A stretch of 64,000 bases of DNA from the NCBI GenBank assembly GCA_003116995.1, contig BDSL01000004.1:1302001-1366000 (forward strand), read 5' to 3'. The notes beneath the pieces were generated by a model that was not told the DNA's origin, made no database searches, and saw only the letters and a list, made by a program, of their open reading frames with translations. The position numbers were made by a program, and so were the translations under genes. The DNA is from Yamagishiella unicocca. Taxonomy: Eukaryota; Chlorophyta; Chlorophyceae; Chlamydomonadales; Volvocaceae. The first letter of the stretch is position 1; each line of letters opens with the position of its first letter. Shown one piece after another: positions 11,996-25,200 of the stretch.

Positions 11996-13295
11996 GAGGC
12001 AGGTTCAGGATCCGCATCCAGCGCGAAACAGTCCGGCTGCCGCTCGCCAATCGTCGTGAAAGACGACCCGACCTCAACCCCACCCAACGCACAGAGAGAA
12101 GACCCGGCGCGCAAAGGTGTACGATCGTGTGGAACATAAAGTCTCACGTGAAAGGATCTTATGGGATGGAGGGCCTTTGGGCGGATATGCGCCACTTCGG
12201 GTCATGAAAGCATCCACATATGGAACCAGCACGGGTGCGTCCGCGGGGGTGTGCTGCCGCGCGAGGCACTGGCTACGGTTTTTGTGTGTGTCATACCTGG
12301 AGCATTTGTATAGTCAGTTGCTGGCGAGGGTCTGGTCGATAAAGACCCGCCTGCAATCCCGCATTATATTTACCGAGCGGACCTCCCGTTTCCGCAGGGA
12401 CCGGCGCGGAGGGGTGCCGTCGATGCGTCGCCGTGGCTTCGTCATGCGTTTGCTCTGCGGACAATGGGTTTTGAAAATGATGAGGGACTCCAACATATTA
12501 CTATGAAGTAAACCTTATGTCCCAAGACAGGCCTGCTCCACTCCCTACGCCCGGTGTTACGCTAATGACTGACCTTGTCGGTGTGCAGCTGCTACATCTG
12601 CAAAGCCGTGAGCGATTACTCGGATTTGCTGGTTACATGTGATTATTGACTGAAGTGAGCGTGCTGCTCCCCAATGCTCGACTGCGCCTGTGATTCGGAC
12701 GGAACGTATGATTGCCGACGATCTTCCGATTAATCGTGAAGGTGTTTACTATTTACATTATTTGCATTCAACAACAACGGCTCATAGCTCACACCTGTGA
12801 TTGGGCCGACCTCGCCGCTGCCCGCCGCTGACCGCAGGAGCCTCAGCGAGCCCAATACTGCTCTTCGCATCTTCAAATCCAATAAATAATCAATCAGTTT
12901 TCGAGGTAACAGCAGCAGCAAAAGCGTGAAACGTGAAACAGTACAGACAACATGAGCTTCTGTGTGCGGTCCAAGGCGACCAATATTCAAGTGATGAAGG
13001 TATATTTATAAAGCGTGCAAATATGGCAAAGATCACAAATCTTAATACACAAAGCCGCGGGACGTGGTAACGGCGGCTGCACCCAGTTATGTACAACTCG
13101 TGACTTGGCATGACTATTTTCATCAAGCCTAGATGGCTCCCTGCTAGAGCCCTTATTATTCATCAAACCAACAGCTGATTGGCCAAGAAGTCCCAGATTT
13201 CCTGACGCGTCGAAACGCTAGTACCGTAATTCACAGCGTAAACTCAACCGCCAAGGCGTGGCCAACCCAAACTCGCACACTCGTGAAAGTGCGTC
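11996..13295. other. intergenic stretch: AFG1 5' region and 3' UTR of the giant gene
   Basis: Both flanking genes are on the minus strand. The right part (about 12750-13295) is probably the 3' UTR of the giant gene: a minus-strand TGTAA lies at 12757-12753, about 540 bp after its stop. The left part holds the AFG1 promoter and possibly an unidentified first exon. No other coding signal is evident. Confidence 0.5.
12753..12757 (-). terminator. TGTAA poly(A) signal candidate for the giant minus-strand gene
   Basis: TGTAA on the minus strand about 540 bp beyond the stop at 13296, a usual 3' UTR length for volvocine genes, in an A/T-rich setting. Confidence 0.5.
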
Positions 13296-16200
13296 TCAAC
13301 CGCGGCACTCATCCTTTCTGCCTTCTTCATCCTCCAACTGCATCTCCACCATTGGTGCGCGGTCATCACCCGGCAACACAGTCCCCCGTCCAGCCCCAGC
13401 TCCCCCCTCCATGCTGGGAGCGGCCGCATGGGCTCCGCTCGCCCCCGCCTGCGAGTCCCCTGCCTGGGCGCTTCCCGACCCCGCCTCCGAACCAATCGCC
13501 TGGTCCCGGCGCTTTAGGCTATTGCCACCGCCAGCCTCTCCGTCTTGTCGATTCTCGCTTTCATCCCTTCCGGCCGGTCTAGCCGAACTCCCCAGGCTCT
13601 CGATGTGGGCCGTGTCGGCCTCTGTGCGCTTGCTTTGCGCGCGGAACGACGAGGCGACGTGGCGACCCACCAGGCTGCTCGTCTGGTATATCGTGGCCTT
13701 AGCGGTCCGGAGCGTCTGCGCTGACGTCACCATGCGGGTCAGCAGTTCCGTCGTACGCGGACCGTAACGGCGGCGGAGACTGGCCTGCGTCACGTAATCG
13801 CGTTTGCCGGGGTCGCACACGACATTAGCTTCATCTCGCGGAATAAAATTAAGAATGCTGAGGCTTATGATGGGCTTTGTGCAGGGCCGTAGTAGTCGTA
13901 ACTGGCCGCGGTGTATGCTGTGGGCGTGTGTATACTCACCTACTGGTGAGGGTAGAAGAGAAAGGAGAGCAGGAGAGGCTCTTCTATCGGCAGCTTGATG
14001 GTCGGCCGTAAAGGACGCCCATCGTACCCCATGTCGTACTTACCCGGATCTCGTTGGGATCCATCTCGTACACCCGGCGGCGGTCCAGTCCCATCTTGTC
14101 CAGCTGCTTTTCCCAGCTGGTGCGCGTGATGTAGTAGACGAAGACCGCCAGCATGGCCGCGTTGAGGCCGATGATAACGACGGCGAGGACGGTACGGCCG
14201 GCCCACGCGACGTGCTGCGGCAAGAATGAGGACGACGACGAAAGCCGAGGAAGAGCGCACGGATGGATTTGTCGGCGATGGAGGCGACCGCCGTCGTTGT
14301 CTCTCTCTCGGAGTCGTAAGACATGTTAAGACACGTGCGAGGAGCGGCACTACGCATTGCGGCTGCTGGTCGCAAAGGTGGTGTCAGGACGAGGGGCTGC
14401 GGGGGCTGCTGTGCGTGCAGGGTACGTGCAGGGTACGTGCAGGGTACGTGCAGGGTACGTGCAGGGTGCGTGCAGGGTGCGATGTGCATGTTGGGTGCTG
14501 ACAGGGAGCTGCTGTGCAGAGAGGCGTGGGGTACGTACCGGCGAGAGCAGGTACAAGTTGAGGTACAGGGTGATCATAATGACGACCAGCGAGACCTCCT
14601 CCAGACGGTTCATGGTCTGAGGGATTTAGGGTTTTGTTGGGACCCGGCCGCGGAAGTGACAGGGTTAGTGACGTCGTGTGATGGGTTCGGACCACAGTCG
14701 GCTATCAGCAGGTCCCGGGGGCCCCGCGCCTTCTTCCCCCTCCCTCCCTCCCTCTGCTCGTTCGTCGATTCACCGGTTTCTTCCCCCTTCCCGCCCTCCC
14801 TCTGTTCGTTCGTCGGTTCACCGGTTTCTTCCCCCTCCCGCCCCACCTCTGCTCGTTCGTCGGTTCACCGGTTTCTTCCCCCTCCCGCCCTCCCTCGCCC
14901 CTCCTCGCCCACCAGCGTGCGGAAGGGCTGCACCAGCAGCTGCGCCACGAAGGCCGCCGCCACCACCGCAATGACCACCAGCATCTGCACCGCGACGCCT
15001 TTCTGCGCCAGCAGCACCACCACCACCGCCACCACCATCTGGCGGAGCATGATGATGCTCTCCCAGTACAGGTACCTAGGGACGGCAGCACGTGGGGCGG
15101 ACGAGGAGGCGAAAAGTGGCGAGGACACCGGTTGATACTACGACAGAGTACGCCGAGGAGAAGGAATCACCAAAAAACGAGGGTAAGAAACGCGCTTTGA
15201 GGACTGCATGCTGGGGCGCGCGGGCGGATGGCCCGCCTTCATCGGACTAGGCTTTAATGGACTAGGCGGGCGGGAAAGTGGCGAGAATACCCGGTTACAC
15301 GACATGGGAAACGTGGGCAGAACCTAGCCTGTGGTGGGGTGGGGCAGGTAGGACAGGACAAGAACCTACGAGACATGAGGAGGCGATGCGCGGGGGCGAG
15401 CAACGAGCGAGGGCGGGCAAGCAGACCAGGCGACAGGGCTGGTGAACAACCCGGCTAAACACGTGACCGGGGAAGATAGGCCACCATTGCCTTGTATCCT
15501 CCTCCCGGCAGGCCCTGCCTACTCTCCCGGCCGCACCCCTCCCCTCCTCCGCAAGCTCTTCAGCATGCACCTCCATCGTATGCCCCAAACGGTTTTATCT
15601 TCATACACGGGTTTTCCTTGCAACCCCTCCCTCCTTACTTCAGCTGGTACAGCTCCCGGTACGAGGCGTACACCACCATGCTGAAGTCAGAGAAGTCCAG
15701 CGCCTGATCGCGACCCTTGTTGTACAGCCACAGCGCCACCGCCACCGGCCAGCCCACGCCCATAAGCAGCAGGCCCGTCATGCCCAGCCCCAGCGCCAGG
15801 GCCAGGTGGGCTCCCTTATAGCACTCCTCGCTGTAGTCCAGAGTCCAGTACCTGCCCTCGTGCAGCCCGGCAGCGCTCTGGAGGCAGCGGTGGCGGAGGA
15901 GCGGGTCGTGGCAGGTGCTATCAGGTGCTGTCCAGGCGCACTTAAACAGGGCATTAACAGGGAACATTAACAGGGAATGGGCTTGCGTGGGTTTGCGGGA
16001 AGGCGATACATGGGTGGTGGCCGTCAGGACGGACATGCGTGGAAGCAACCCCCACATACGGCATTTTTGGGAGCCTTTTCCGTGGTTTGGGAGAGCGGCA
16101 ATGGGCCAGCCTCAGCCCCCAAGTGCATTTAGGGGGCGTACCGCCAGTGCGTTGTCTGCCGCCGACTCGTCCACGGAGACGCAGGAGAAGATGTAGAGCA

Positions 16201-19200
16201 GCGAGCGCATCGTGTTGGGGTAGAAGTAGAACATGACGGTCGCGAAGGACATGATGAGGCGCGGCGGCAGGTAGCCGAGGGCGAAGCTGCGCAGGGGGGG
16301 ATGGCGGAGCTCCTGACGCCTGCGCACGGGTGCACCCACCCACACATCATGTGGAGTTTCAGCGGGACAGGCGGGAGGACACAGGAACTCCCATCAGTAC
16401 GACAACGATACGGCGTCCCCTCAGCCTCCATCGCCGCGATTCGCCAAGGTAGTAGTAACTGTTACAGTGGGCTCCAGACCAGAAGGTAGAGCCATCGGGC
16501 GCATCGCCTGACACTGAAAGAGACGCAGGAAGCAGAACAAACTGGCCGACCGAGATATGGCAAACCACCAAAAAACCCGAGCAAGGGGCCAGAGAACAAA
16601 CAGTGATTGCCCGCGAGCTGCACTGGGGGCAGTTGATGGGCGGTGACGCACCTCGCCGCCCGGTACGCGATCACCATGAACAGGAGCCACACGAAGGCCA
16701 CCGCCACGGACACGTAGAGAGGCGCCAGTGCCGCTAGGATGGTGCGCTGCATGGCCTTGCTGGCACCCAGGTCGTCGGGCAGGGAGCAGTCGAGCGACAC
16801 CAGGCTGCCGGGGATGGCGGTGATCTGGTCGTAGAAGCGCATGTAGCCCAGGACACTCTTGGGCGGGTTGGGAATGGGCACGGCCTTAACCAGCGCCAGG
16901 ATCTGGGGCCCGGCCGGCGGCGGCGGCGTGGCGGTGGTTTTGGAAGGCGGGGTGGTGTTGGGGTTAGGTAAGACGCCGTACACCAACGTACGCCGGTTTG
17001 CTTAATGAAAAGCCCGTATGCCCATAGGTTTGCCTTCCCCTCCCGCCCACCTGCACGTAGCTGATGAAGATCTTGATGGTGGCGGCGTCCTGCAGGGGGT
17101 TGGCCTCGTTGTTATCCGCAGCCCGGAAGGTGTTGTAACCGCCGGGCGAGTCAGGGTCCGGGGCACCGCTGCACGCCCCTCCTCCACCACCGGCCGCGTC
17201 CTTGTCGACCAGCTCGTCATCCGCCGGCCCGAACTCCTCCACGCCGCACTCATCCCATCGCAACCCGGCGCCCTTCCAGCTCGTGGTGCTGCCGTCGCCG
17301 CCCGCGGCCGCCGCCAGGCGGCTGACCTCGACACTGCCGGCTCGACTGCCCTCCGCTCCCGCAGCCCCTGTGCTGGCGGCCCCCAGCCGCCGCCGTAGCG
17401 CAGCGCCCAAGGTGTACAGCGACATGCGGCTGTTGCTTGCAGATCGCTGTGCCTCGATCTCGGTACGACCGATCCCGTCGTAACCGCCGGCGCCTGGCGG
17501 CTCGCCGTCTCCGCCGGCGTCCTCGCCGCCGCCGCCGCCGCGGCCAAGGCGGCTGCCGCCGCCGCCGAGCAGCGCCCTGGGCGGGCGAGGCACGTTCTCC
17601 AGCTTCTGGCGGCGACGCACTTCCGCCATGAAGGTGGCCGGCATGCCCGTCACGGAGGCCACCCGTGGTGACACGGCTGTCATGCCGCCGACGCTGGCTT
17701 GCCGCCTGGGGAAGCTGCCGTGAAGGGGATGCATCGCGGTGGCCGAGGCGGTGCGTGGAGGGACGGGCAGGCCAAAGTCGCCGCCGGCGGGGCGGGGCGG
17801 CTCATGGTTGGCGCCGACACTGCTCCGCCGGGCGCGCATACCCAACACGGCGCTGAGCGCCGTCCTCGGCTTGGGGCTCGCTGCGGCCTTGCGGCAGCCG
17901 ACGCCCTGAGCCGCGGCAGCGGCTGCGGCGCCGGTCCTCGGCTGCGGCCGGGGTTGGGCACCTAGGGCACCGTATCCTAGGCGGTCATGGGCGCTGTCAC
18001 GTGGGTCGTGGCCCATGTCCGAATTTTCGTCTCCGGCTGCTGCCGCCTCCATCGGAGGCAGACTCGCCCGGCCATCTGGGTCCGCCGCGGCCTCGGCGGC
18101 AGCCGCCTCCACCGCAGCGGCGCGAGGGCTCTCTAAGGGCACCATGCCCTCGCTCTCCTCTCCAGCCTCCGCCGCAGCCGTTTTGTCATTGCTGCTGCCT
18201 CGACCGCCACCGCTGATGACGAGGTCCAGGCTGGCGGCGGCGCGGCTCGGGCGGCCGGCGAAGGGCGATGACGCAACCGTTACGACGTCGGCGTTGCGCG
18301 AGGTTGCGCTGCCGTCGCCTCCCTGACGACTGCTGTCTTCCCCGACCGTGATGGCGTTGGGCAAAACCAATGCTAGGGGCACTGACGGGTGCAGGCGCAG
18401 CGGGGACGCCAAGCCAGGGGAGCGGGAGGAGGTGGGCCCGGAATTAGTCTGAGACGTGCATCCCTGGACCGGTACGACAGCCCCTGCGAGGCGCCTGGTG
18501 CTCCAGCCACGAACCCGGGGGGCCGCTGGCGCGCTGTAGTTAATGCCGCTGGTGCCGGCGCTGGCTGAGGTGATTCCTGTCGCCGCTGCGGCAGCTCGCA
18601 GCTGGCGGTGCTGCACCGTGAGCACGGAGATGGACCGTTCCACCTCCTGCTGCTGCTGGTGGTAGGCCATGCGAAGCGCAACGAGGCCCTCCAGCGTTGG
18701 AGGGAGTCCTGCGGAAGGGGACAGGGACCGGGGTCGGAGGAGCTCAAGGAAGGAAGGGAACACACACACCGCGGGCGTCGACGAGCAAGTTGTTCAGGGT
18801 TTTACATCGACGTCAGCTGATTACAAGGTCAACACCCTCGGGTGCCTAAGCTCCCTAGGGAGCCTAACTCACCGCGTCCGTAGATGGGCCGTGTCGTACG
18901 CTCGTCTGGCAGCTCGTCCTCGTCCAGAACGGCGATGAGGCTGGGGTTGACCACCGGCCGGCCCATCAGTCGCATCTCGTCCCACACCTCCAGCTTGCGC
19001 TCATCACGGGCGTTGTGGGCGGCGACCAGCGACTGCACAGGATGGGCAGCAGCTCAGCGCCTCACAGCGGTTATGACTTAGGTCACGGCTGCTGCTGATG
19101 ATGTGTGTTTGGCATGCACGACAAAGGGTGCGCGATCAGGTAGCAGTAAGGTGGTTGGTTGACGAACTGCCGTAGCGTCGCATAAGGCCCACCTGCACCA

Positions 19201-22200
19201 GAAGCGAGCGGATGGTCCACGCCAGGATGACCAGTGTCAGCATCATTGCCAGCGCGTAGTACAGGTTATTGATGGTTTGGTCGGGACACATGCGGCACTG
19301 TGCCGGGCCTGTGGAGCCATACCCGGGCGCACAGCTGCCGCACAGCACGCCGCGGTAGCCCACTGCGCACAGTGCATCGCTGTAGTTGGAAGCCAGGACG
19401 GACACCGACTGCGGGGGGAAGGGGATGGCGGGAAGACCCGGTTACACGACTTAGGAAACGGAGGGGAATGGCGAGAAGACCCGGTTACACCACTTACGAA
19501 ACGGAGGGCAGAAACTAGCGGAGGGGGTGAGTTTGACCAATGCGCGCATGGCGAGGTGTGGTGGTTGGGCGGGGAGGTGTGTTGTTACGTGCATTGTGGC
19601 ACATGTCGCGAGGGCTGCTCGCCTGGAGCAGCAGGCCGTAGTGGTCGTCGTCGTACGAGGGTCCGTACGGGGACTCGTCGACGCCCGCTTGCTTCAGGAG
19701 ATCCTGCATGCGGCGGCGCAGCTCCCGCAGCGCCGCGGGCTCGAACGGGTGACCTGCCCCGGCAGCGCCACGGCCTGCTGCGCTACCGCCACCAGCCTTT
19801 GCGATCATTTCGTCCGCCAGCTGGTGTAAGCGCTGGTAGTGCTGCTGAAAGAGCAGCCGCCTGGCCGTGGTGTTTTCGTGGGTGTCGACGGCAGCAGCGA
19901 TGCGTGTGGGTCGCATGACGAGTGCAGCCTGGATGGCGGCCGACAGCCGCACCACCTGCTCCTGAATCCGCGAAAGATTGGCGGTGCGGTTGACGTAGGT
20001 ACAGGCCTCCATGTTTGGACAAGTGGCCACCTGTAAAGATGGCGTCAGCATCAGCAACAGCGGGGAGATCACAAGGGTCCAGGGCGGGGCACCGCTGGTC
20101 AGCGGGCGCGGTGAATCTTGAAAGAGGCGGGCAAGCGGCAGCTGGGTTACTGAAAAGATGCCAGCGGCACAGGAGGTCTCCGTGGAGAGGTTCGAGGAAG
20201 ACCCGTGGATGCCCGAAAAAAACCGTTTAAAACAGACGTTTTGAGGTGCATGCTGGAGAACTGGGTTGGGGATACTAAAGCCGAAGGTCGTAATATGGAC
20301 AGGTGGGTCCCCCAGGCCGATACTTATTTTGCTGCCTTCCTTGCCTCCCTTCCATCTGGGTGGCTGTGTGTCCGTCCAAGGGTTTGCTCGCCTCCCTCAC
20401 ACCTGGTTGGAGAAGAAGTTGGAGTTCCAGTGGCCGTCTGTCGGGAGGATCGTGCCGGGGTAGGTGGGGTCGGAGCACAGGGCGTCCTCGTCGCAGGGGC
20501 TGCACTGGTTGGCGGTGTGGTTGTAGTTGTAGTAACCGGGGCTGCAGCCCAGGCACTGGTCCAGCGCGGGTGAGAGGTACTCGCCGATGGAGCAAGGGCG
20601 CACATACACGGTGACCTAAGGGGGGGAGGGATGGTGGGGGCGGGTGCAGGAGGGCGAGGGGAGAACGTGTCTGTCACGGACCGGGGTTTGCTGATGATTC
20701 ACTGCGCCAGTGAACTCGGACAACTTTCAAGGGTTCACGGGTTCATGCCACACACACACACACACGCACGCAAACACTGTTTGTTTCTCTGGCCCCTTGG
20801 TCGGGATTTCTAGTGGTTGGCCGTATCTCGGCCGACTGGTTTGGTTGTCTTCCCTGCGTCTATTGCGGTGTCAGGTGATGCGCTCGATGGCTCCACCATA
20901 TGGTCTGGGGCCCACGGTAACAGTTACCACTACCAACAGATCCACCCACATCCCACCAGTACTCACCCCCGACGCCGTGAGGTCGCGGTACGGGGTGCTG
21001 GCAGCGAAGTCCACGTCGTGCCAGCCCGACTGCGGGAGGAAGGCGGCAGAACGGATCTTGGCTGGCGTGCGACTTTGTTTGGAACGGTGTCGGGTACAGG
21101 CTGTGAATGCAGCAACGCCCGGGTGCACATCCACCCAGGACCACCCGGCAGTCTTCTCAGGTCCCACCGACCTATATCCCGATGGCGTGCGTCAATGCAA
21201 TACACACATACGCGGCCAGTTAACCACACGTCCCTTCCAGTGTCAGGCGTGTTGGCCGATGGCTCCACCTTCGGGTCTGGGGCCCGCTGCAACAGTTACT
21301 AGGAAGTTCGTTCGCGGTAACGCATGCTATGCTATGCTAAGCCTGGAAATTCGGCACGGCTGGAGACCTGGGACGCCTGGGGATCGTCACCTGGATGCTG
21401 AGGCTTTGACCCGGCCTACCTGCGCTCGTAGCTTCAGGTCGGTGAAGCTGGCCGTACCCCGCCCACTGGCCATGTAGGTTTGCCCGAACACCTGGTGTGG
21501 CGGGGCGACAGCGGCGGCGGAGAGAGCGAGGTCAAGCCGCAAAACAGCTGCATGGAAGACTACCTGGCTGCCCGTGTGGACGAATGAACACCTTGCTGTA
21601 CGGAATGCTTAGCAAAGCACATAACAGAATAGCACAACCTTCGAAAAACGTGTTAGACAACATATGCATTAAATGACGAAAGGTTTAACGAGCATTACTG
21701 GAGCAAAAGCTACCGCTACGTGCTTTCCCATCCATCAAGCAGGATGCGACGGTTGCAAGGGAGTCGCCCGTGTGCCATTAGCGGGCACCCCCGGCTCACA
21801 AGCAAGCTGACCGCCCGGATGACGACTGTGCGGTCGCCGCCGGTGCACACGTGGCCGTAGTAATCAACAACGCTCAGGTTGACCGCAATGGGGCTGCTGC
21901 TCGTGTAGAAGTCCAGGTAGTGCGGCCGGGCATCCAGCGAGAAGCCCGTGCTGGCCAGATCGTCACCGTACCCTCCATCTGAGGCGATGTTGCCGCCCCA
22001 GCTGTCGCAAGCTTGCAGCTGCTCGGCGGGCAGCACCATGGGCGGCGCCCGGTGGTATGGGATAGACGGTGCCGGCGAGTCTAGGCTGCCGCTTGGGTCC
22101 TCCACTCCAGGGTTGGATTCATTGTCGTCTTCACCATTGGAGTCAGATTGCGGATCAGCTTTTTGTGGTACGGGCATTCCGGGCTGCGTGGCGCAAGTGA

Positions 22201-25200
22201 TGTTCAGCAGGCCCATGTGTTCCCAGAAGATTCCGCCGCCCCCGCCTCCCACCGCAGTGTTGTTGACGAAGACGCAGCCCACCAGGCGGGCGCTGTAGCA
22301 GCCGGCCGGCTTGCTGCATGACTCACTGGAGGTCACGAACATCGCTCCGCCGTCCACGGCCGTGTTGCCGATGAACGTCGCGTTCCTCAACAACAGCTGC
22401 GTGACGGCCGAGCCCCGCACCGATAGTGCTCCGCCCGCAGAAGGATCCTCTGGAGTGGTCATGGCATCCGCCTCAATGCGCAATCCATGGGCAATGGTGG
22501 CTGCGACGGAGGCTGCGGCGGTGTTGTCCAGAAATTCGGCGCGCATATTTATTTGCAGCGCGGCATACGCCATGATTGCCCCGCCCGCCATGGCGGAGTT
22601 GTTCGCGAACAGGACGCCTGCCGTGCTCTTGTTGGTTCTCAGGCCAAAAGCGTCGCCAACGAAAAGGCTGCTGTCCTGAATGTAGGCTGCGCCGCCCGCC
22701 AGCGCGCTGTTGTTGGCAAAGACGGTGGCATACACGGTGTTGACGCCGGCGGCGGTTGTGTCCATGGCGGCGGAAAGAGTGGACGAGGTCTGGTTTGTTG
22801 CTCGTGGAACCTCAGCCAACTCGGCCAGCAAGGGACAATCATCGCCGTCTTCATCGCCAATGATGGCGACCAGGGCTTGCAAGTGCGCATAAATACCGCC
22901 GCCTTGGCGGGCAAGGTTGTTCCGGACATCGGAACATTTGAGCCCTATGCCGCTGGTTTCGACAAACGCCGCTCCTCCGAGACCATCTGCTCCGCCGGGG
23001 GTGGCGGAGAGGCCCGCAACATTGCCAGTGACGACAGACCGGATAACCATGGACAGCGAGTCGGAGCCCATGTTGCTGAGATAGATAGCCCCGCCGCTGA
23101 TGCCAGCCGAGTTCTGCGACATGTTACAGTTTAAGAACTGCACGGCTTTTGAGGAACGCATGTTAACGGCACCACCGCTGGCGTAGGGGGCGCTGTTGCC
23201 GATAAACTGGCATTCTGAGACCGATAGCTGAAATGTTACGTCCGTGCCGCTGAATGCACCACCGCCGCCGACGCTCATTGTTGCACCGGAGGATACGTTG
23301 GTAGCACCCAGAGCAGTGTTACGTGTGAAATTGCATTTTTCGATGCGGATGACGTTCTCCTCCCCGGACTTCACCATAGATACGGCACCACCCGACCCTT
23401 GGGCCATATTGCCTTCAAAGGCAACGTTAGTCACGGTCACTTCGCTGCAAGAAGAGATTGAAACTGCCCCACCCGTTCCGTTAGCGTAATTCTGCGTAAA
23501 GATGCCATCCGTCAAATATGTAGACTTCACACCGGTTATTAAGAAGGCGCCACCGCTACCTTCAAGGTCAGCGAGTGCCGTGTTGTTGATGGCAGTGAAC
23601 TTCGCGACTTCCAACTCCATCACCGATTCGAATAGCACCGCTCCGCCGCCCAGGGGAGCCCAATTGTCATAAAAGCTGCATATTCGCAGACTGACGCTGG
23701 TCGAGGCTGTAAGTTTGAGGCCGGCTCCACGGTAGAATGCGGGTTGAACTGCTCCATACTTGTCGTACATTATGTCCCGTGAATTCCCAGAGAACGTCAT
23801 GTTCGTTAGCTCGACGAGATTGGCCTTCTCAATCGCGAGACCGCCGCCCCCGGAGTTGTTGCTGACTGTACCATCAGAGAAATACACGGAACCAATGGCG
23901 ACGATTTGCACAGCCTGCCCCAACTCGAAGCTCCTATGATCAACAGCTCGTATGCCGTTGATCTTGACACTGCTGGTATTGGCGGTACTTCCATCATTCC
24001 TCAGGAGCTTAAGCACGGTTGTCACATATAGGCTCCCGGAGTCTATGACCGTGTTGTTTCGAAGGCTAGCGCCATTGATTACCACTGAGCTGTCGACACC
24101 GTCAACTGCAATGCAAGCGGACGAACCACTGCTCACCAACGCGTCCCTGGAAGTCAGGTTGAGGTTTTGCGTAATGGCCTTCCATAGCGGAACCATATTA
24201 TCCACGACCTGCAGATCTGTAAGTGTGGCTTGCCGGACCCCGAGGGCCAACAAAGCCGAAGGGCCTGACGAATGCCCCCTAAAGGTTGCGTTACGAAGCT
24301 GTAACTGCATATCCGTCGATGCACTAGCCATGCGAACTGCTGCCAGGCCGTGCGATCCGATGCTGTCCTGGATCACGATGTCTTGCAGGTCCAAGAGTGC
24401 CACGTCGGCGGATGAACCATACACCAGGTGCAATAGTGCTGCCGCTGGCAAATAGAGCCGGCTAGTAAGGCGAAGGGGAGTGTAGAACGCCGTGTTGTTG
24501 CTAAACGTGGTGTTCACAACACGAAAGTCCACAGACCCCATTGTTTGCAGCAGCAGAGATGATGCGAGTGCCCCACGATTGCCCGTAAACGTGCTCTCCT
24601 GGATACTGACGCTGCAGTTCCTAGAACAGCGAACTGCGAGCGGCGGCGAGGCGTAGGCTGTGGGAGCACCGCTGTTCTCGAGGAATGAACAGCCCCCAAC
24701 TGTAAGGGAGCCAGGCAGGTCCGGAACCAATACGCTTGAAGCAGTGAAGCTGACACCTCCTCCAATGGGAGATGTAAGGAATAATGCCTGTTGGGGAGTA
24801 GGAGGCATGCTTTAGGCCCAGGCAACTGGCGTGAGACAAACTAACTGAGAAAAAGGGGCCCGCCGGGACACTTTTTGAGGTTTCATCCATGCAAAGCGTC
24901 CAAACCCCCCCTTACCGCTGCCTTGTTAGAACTAAATGTGATATTCCACACGCTCCAGTTTACGGGGTCACTTTGCGCGTTTTGTAGGACAACCGCTGGG
25001 CCACCACAACCCTGAATACGCATATTGGCGAGTTGCACGAACGATGCACTGATGATGAAAGCCGAAAAACCGTCAAGGCATTGAATCAATGGCCATTCAC
25101 TCGACGTCACGTTATCGGGGCCCTCGAGAATGACGCTTGCGAAGGCTGTCAAGGTCAGCGAGTCAGCGAGGTTGTACTGGCCGCCAGGGGCGAGCCGCAT

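Noticed and set aside
13240..13500. Other frames over the last exon of the giant gene
   Set aside because: Shadows of the Ala/Gly/Pro-rich coding frame.
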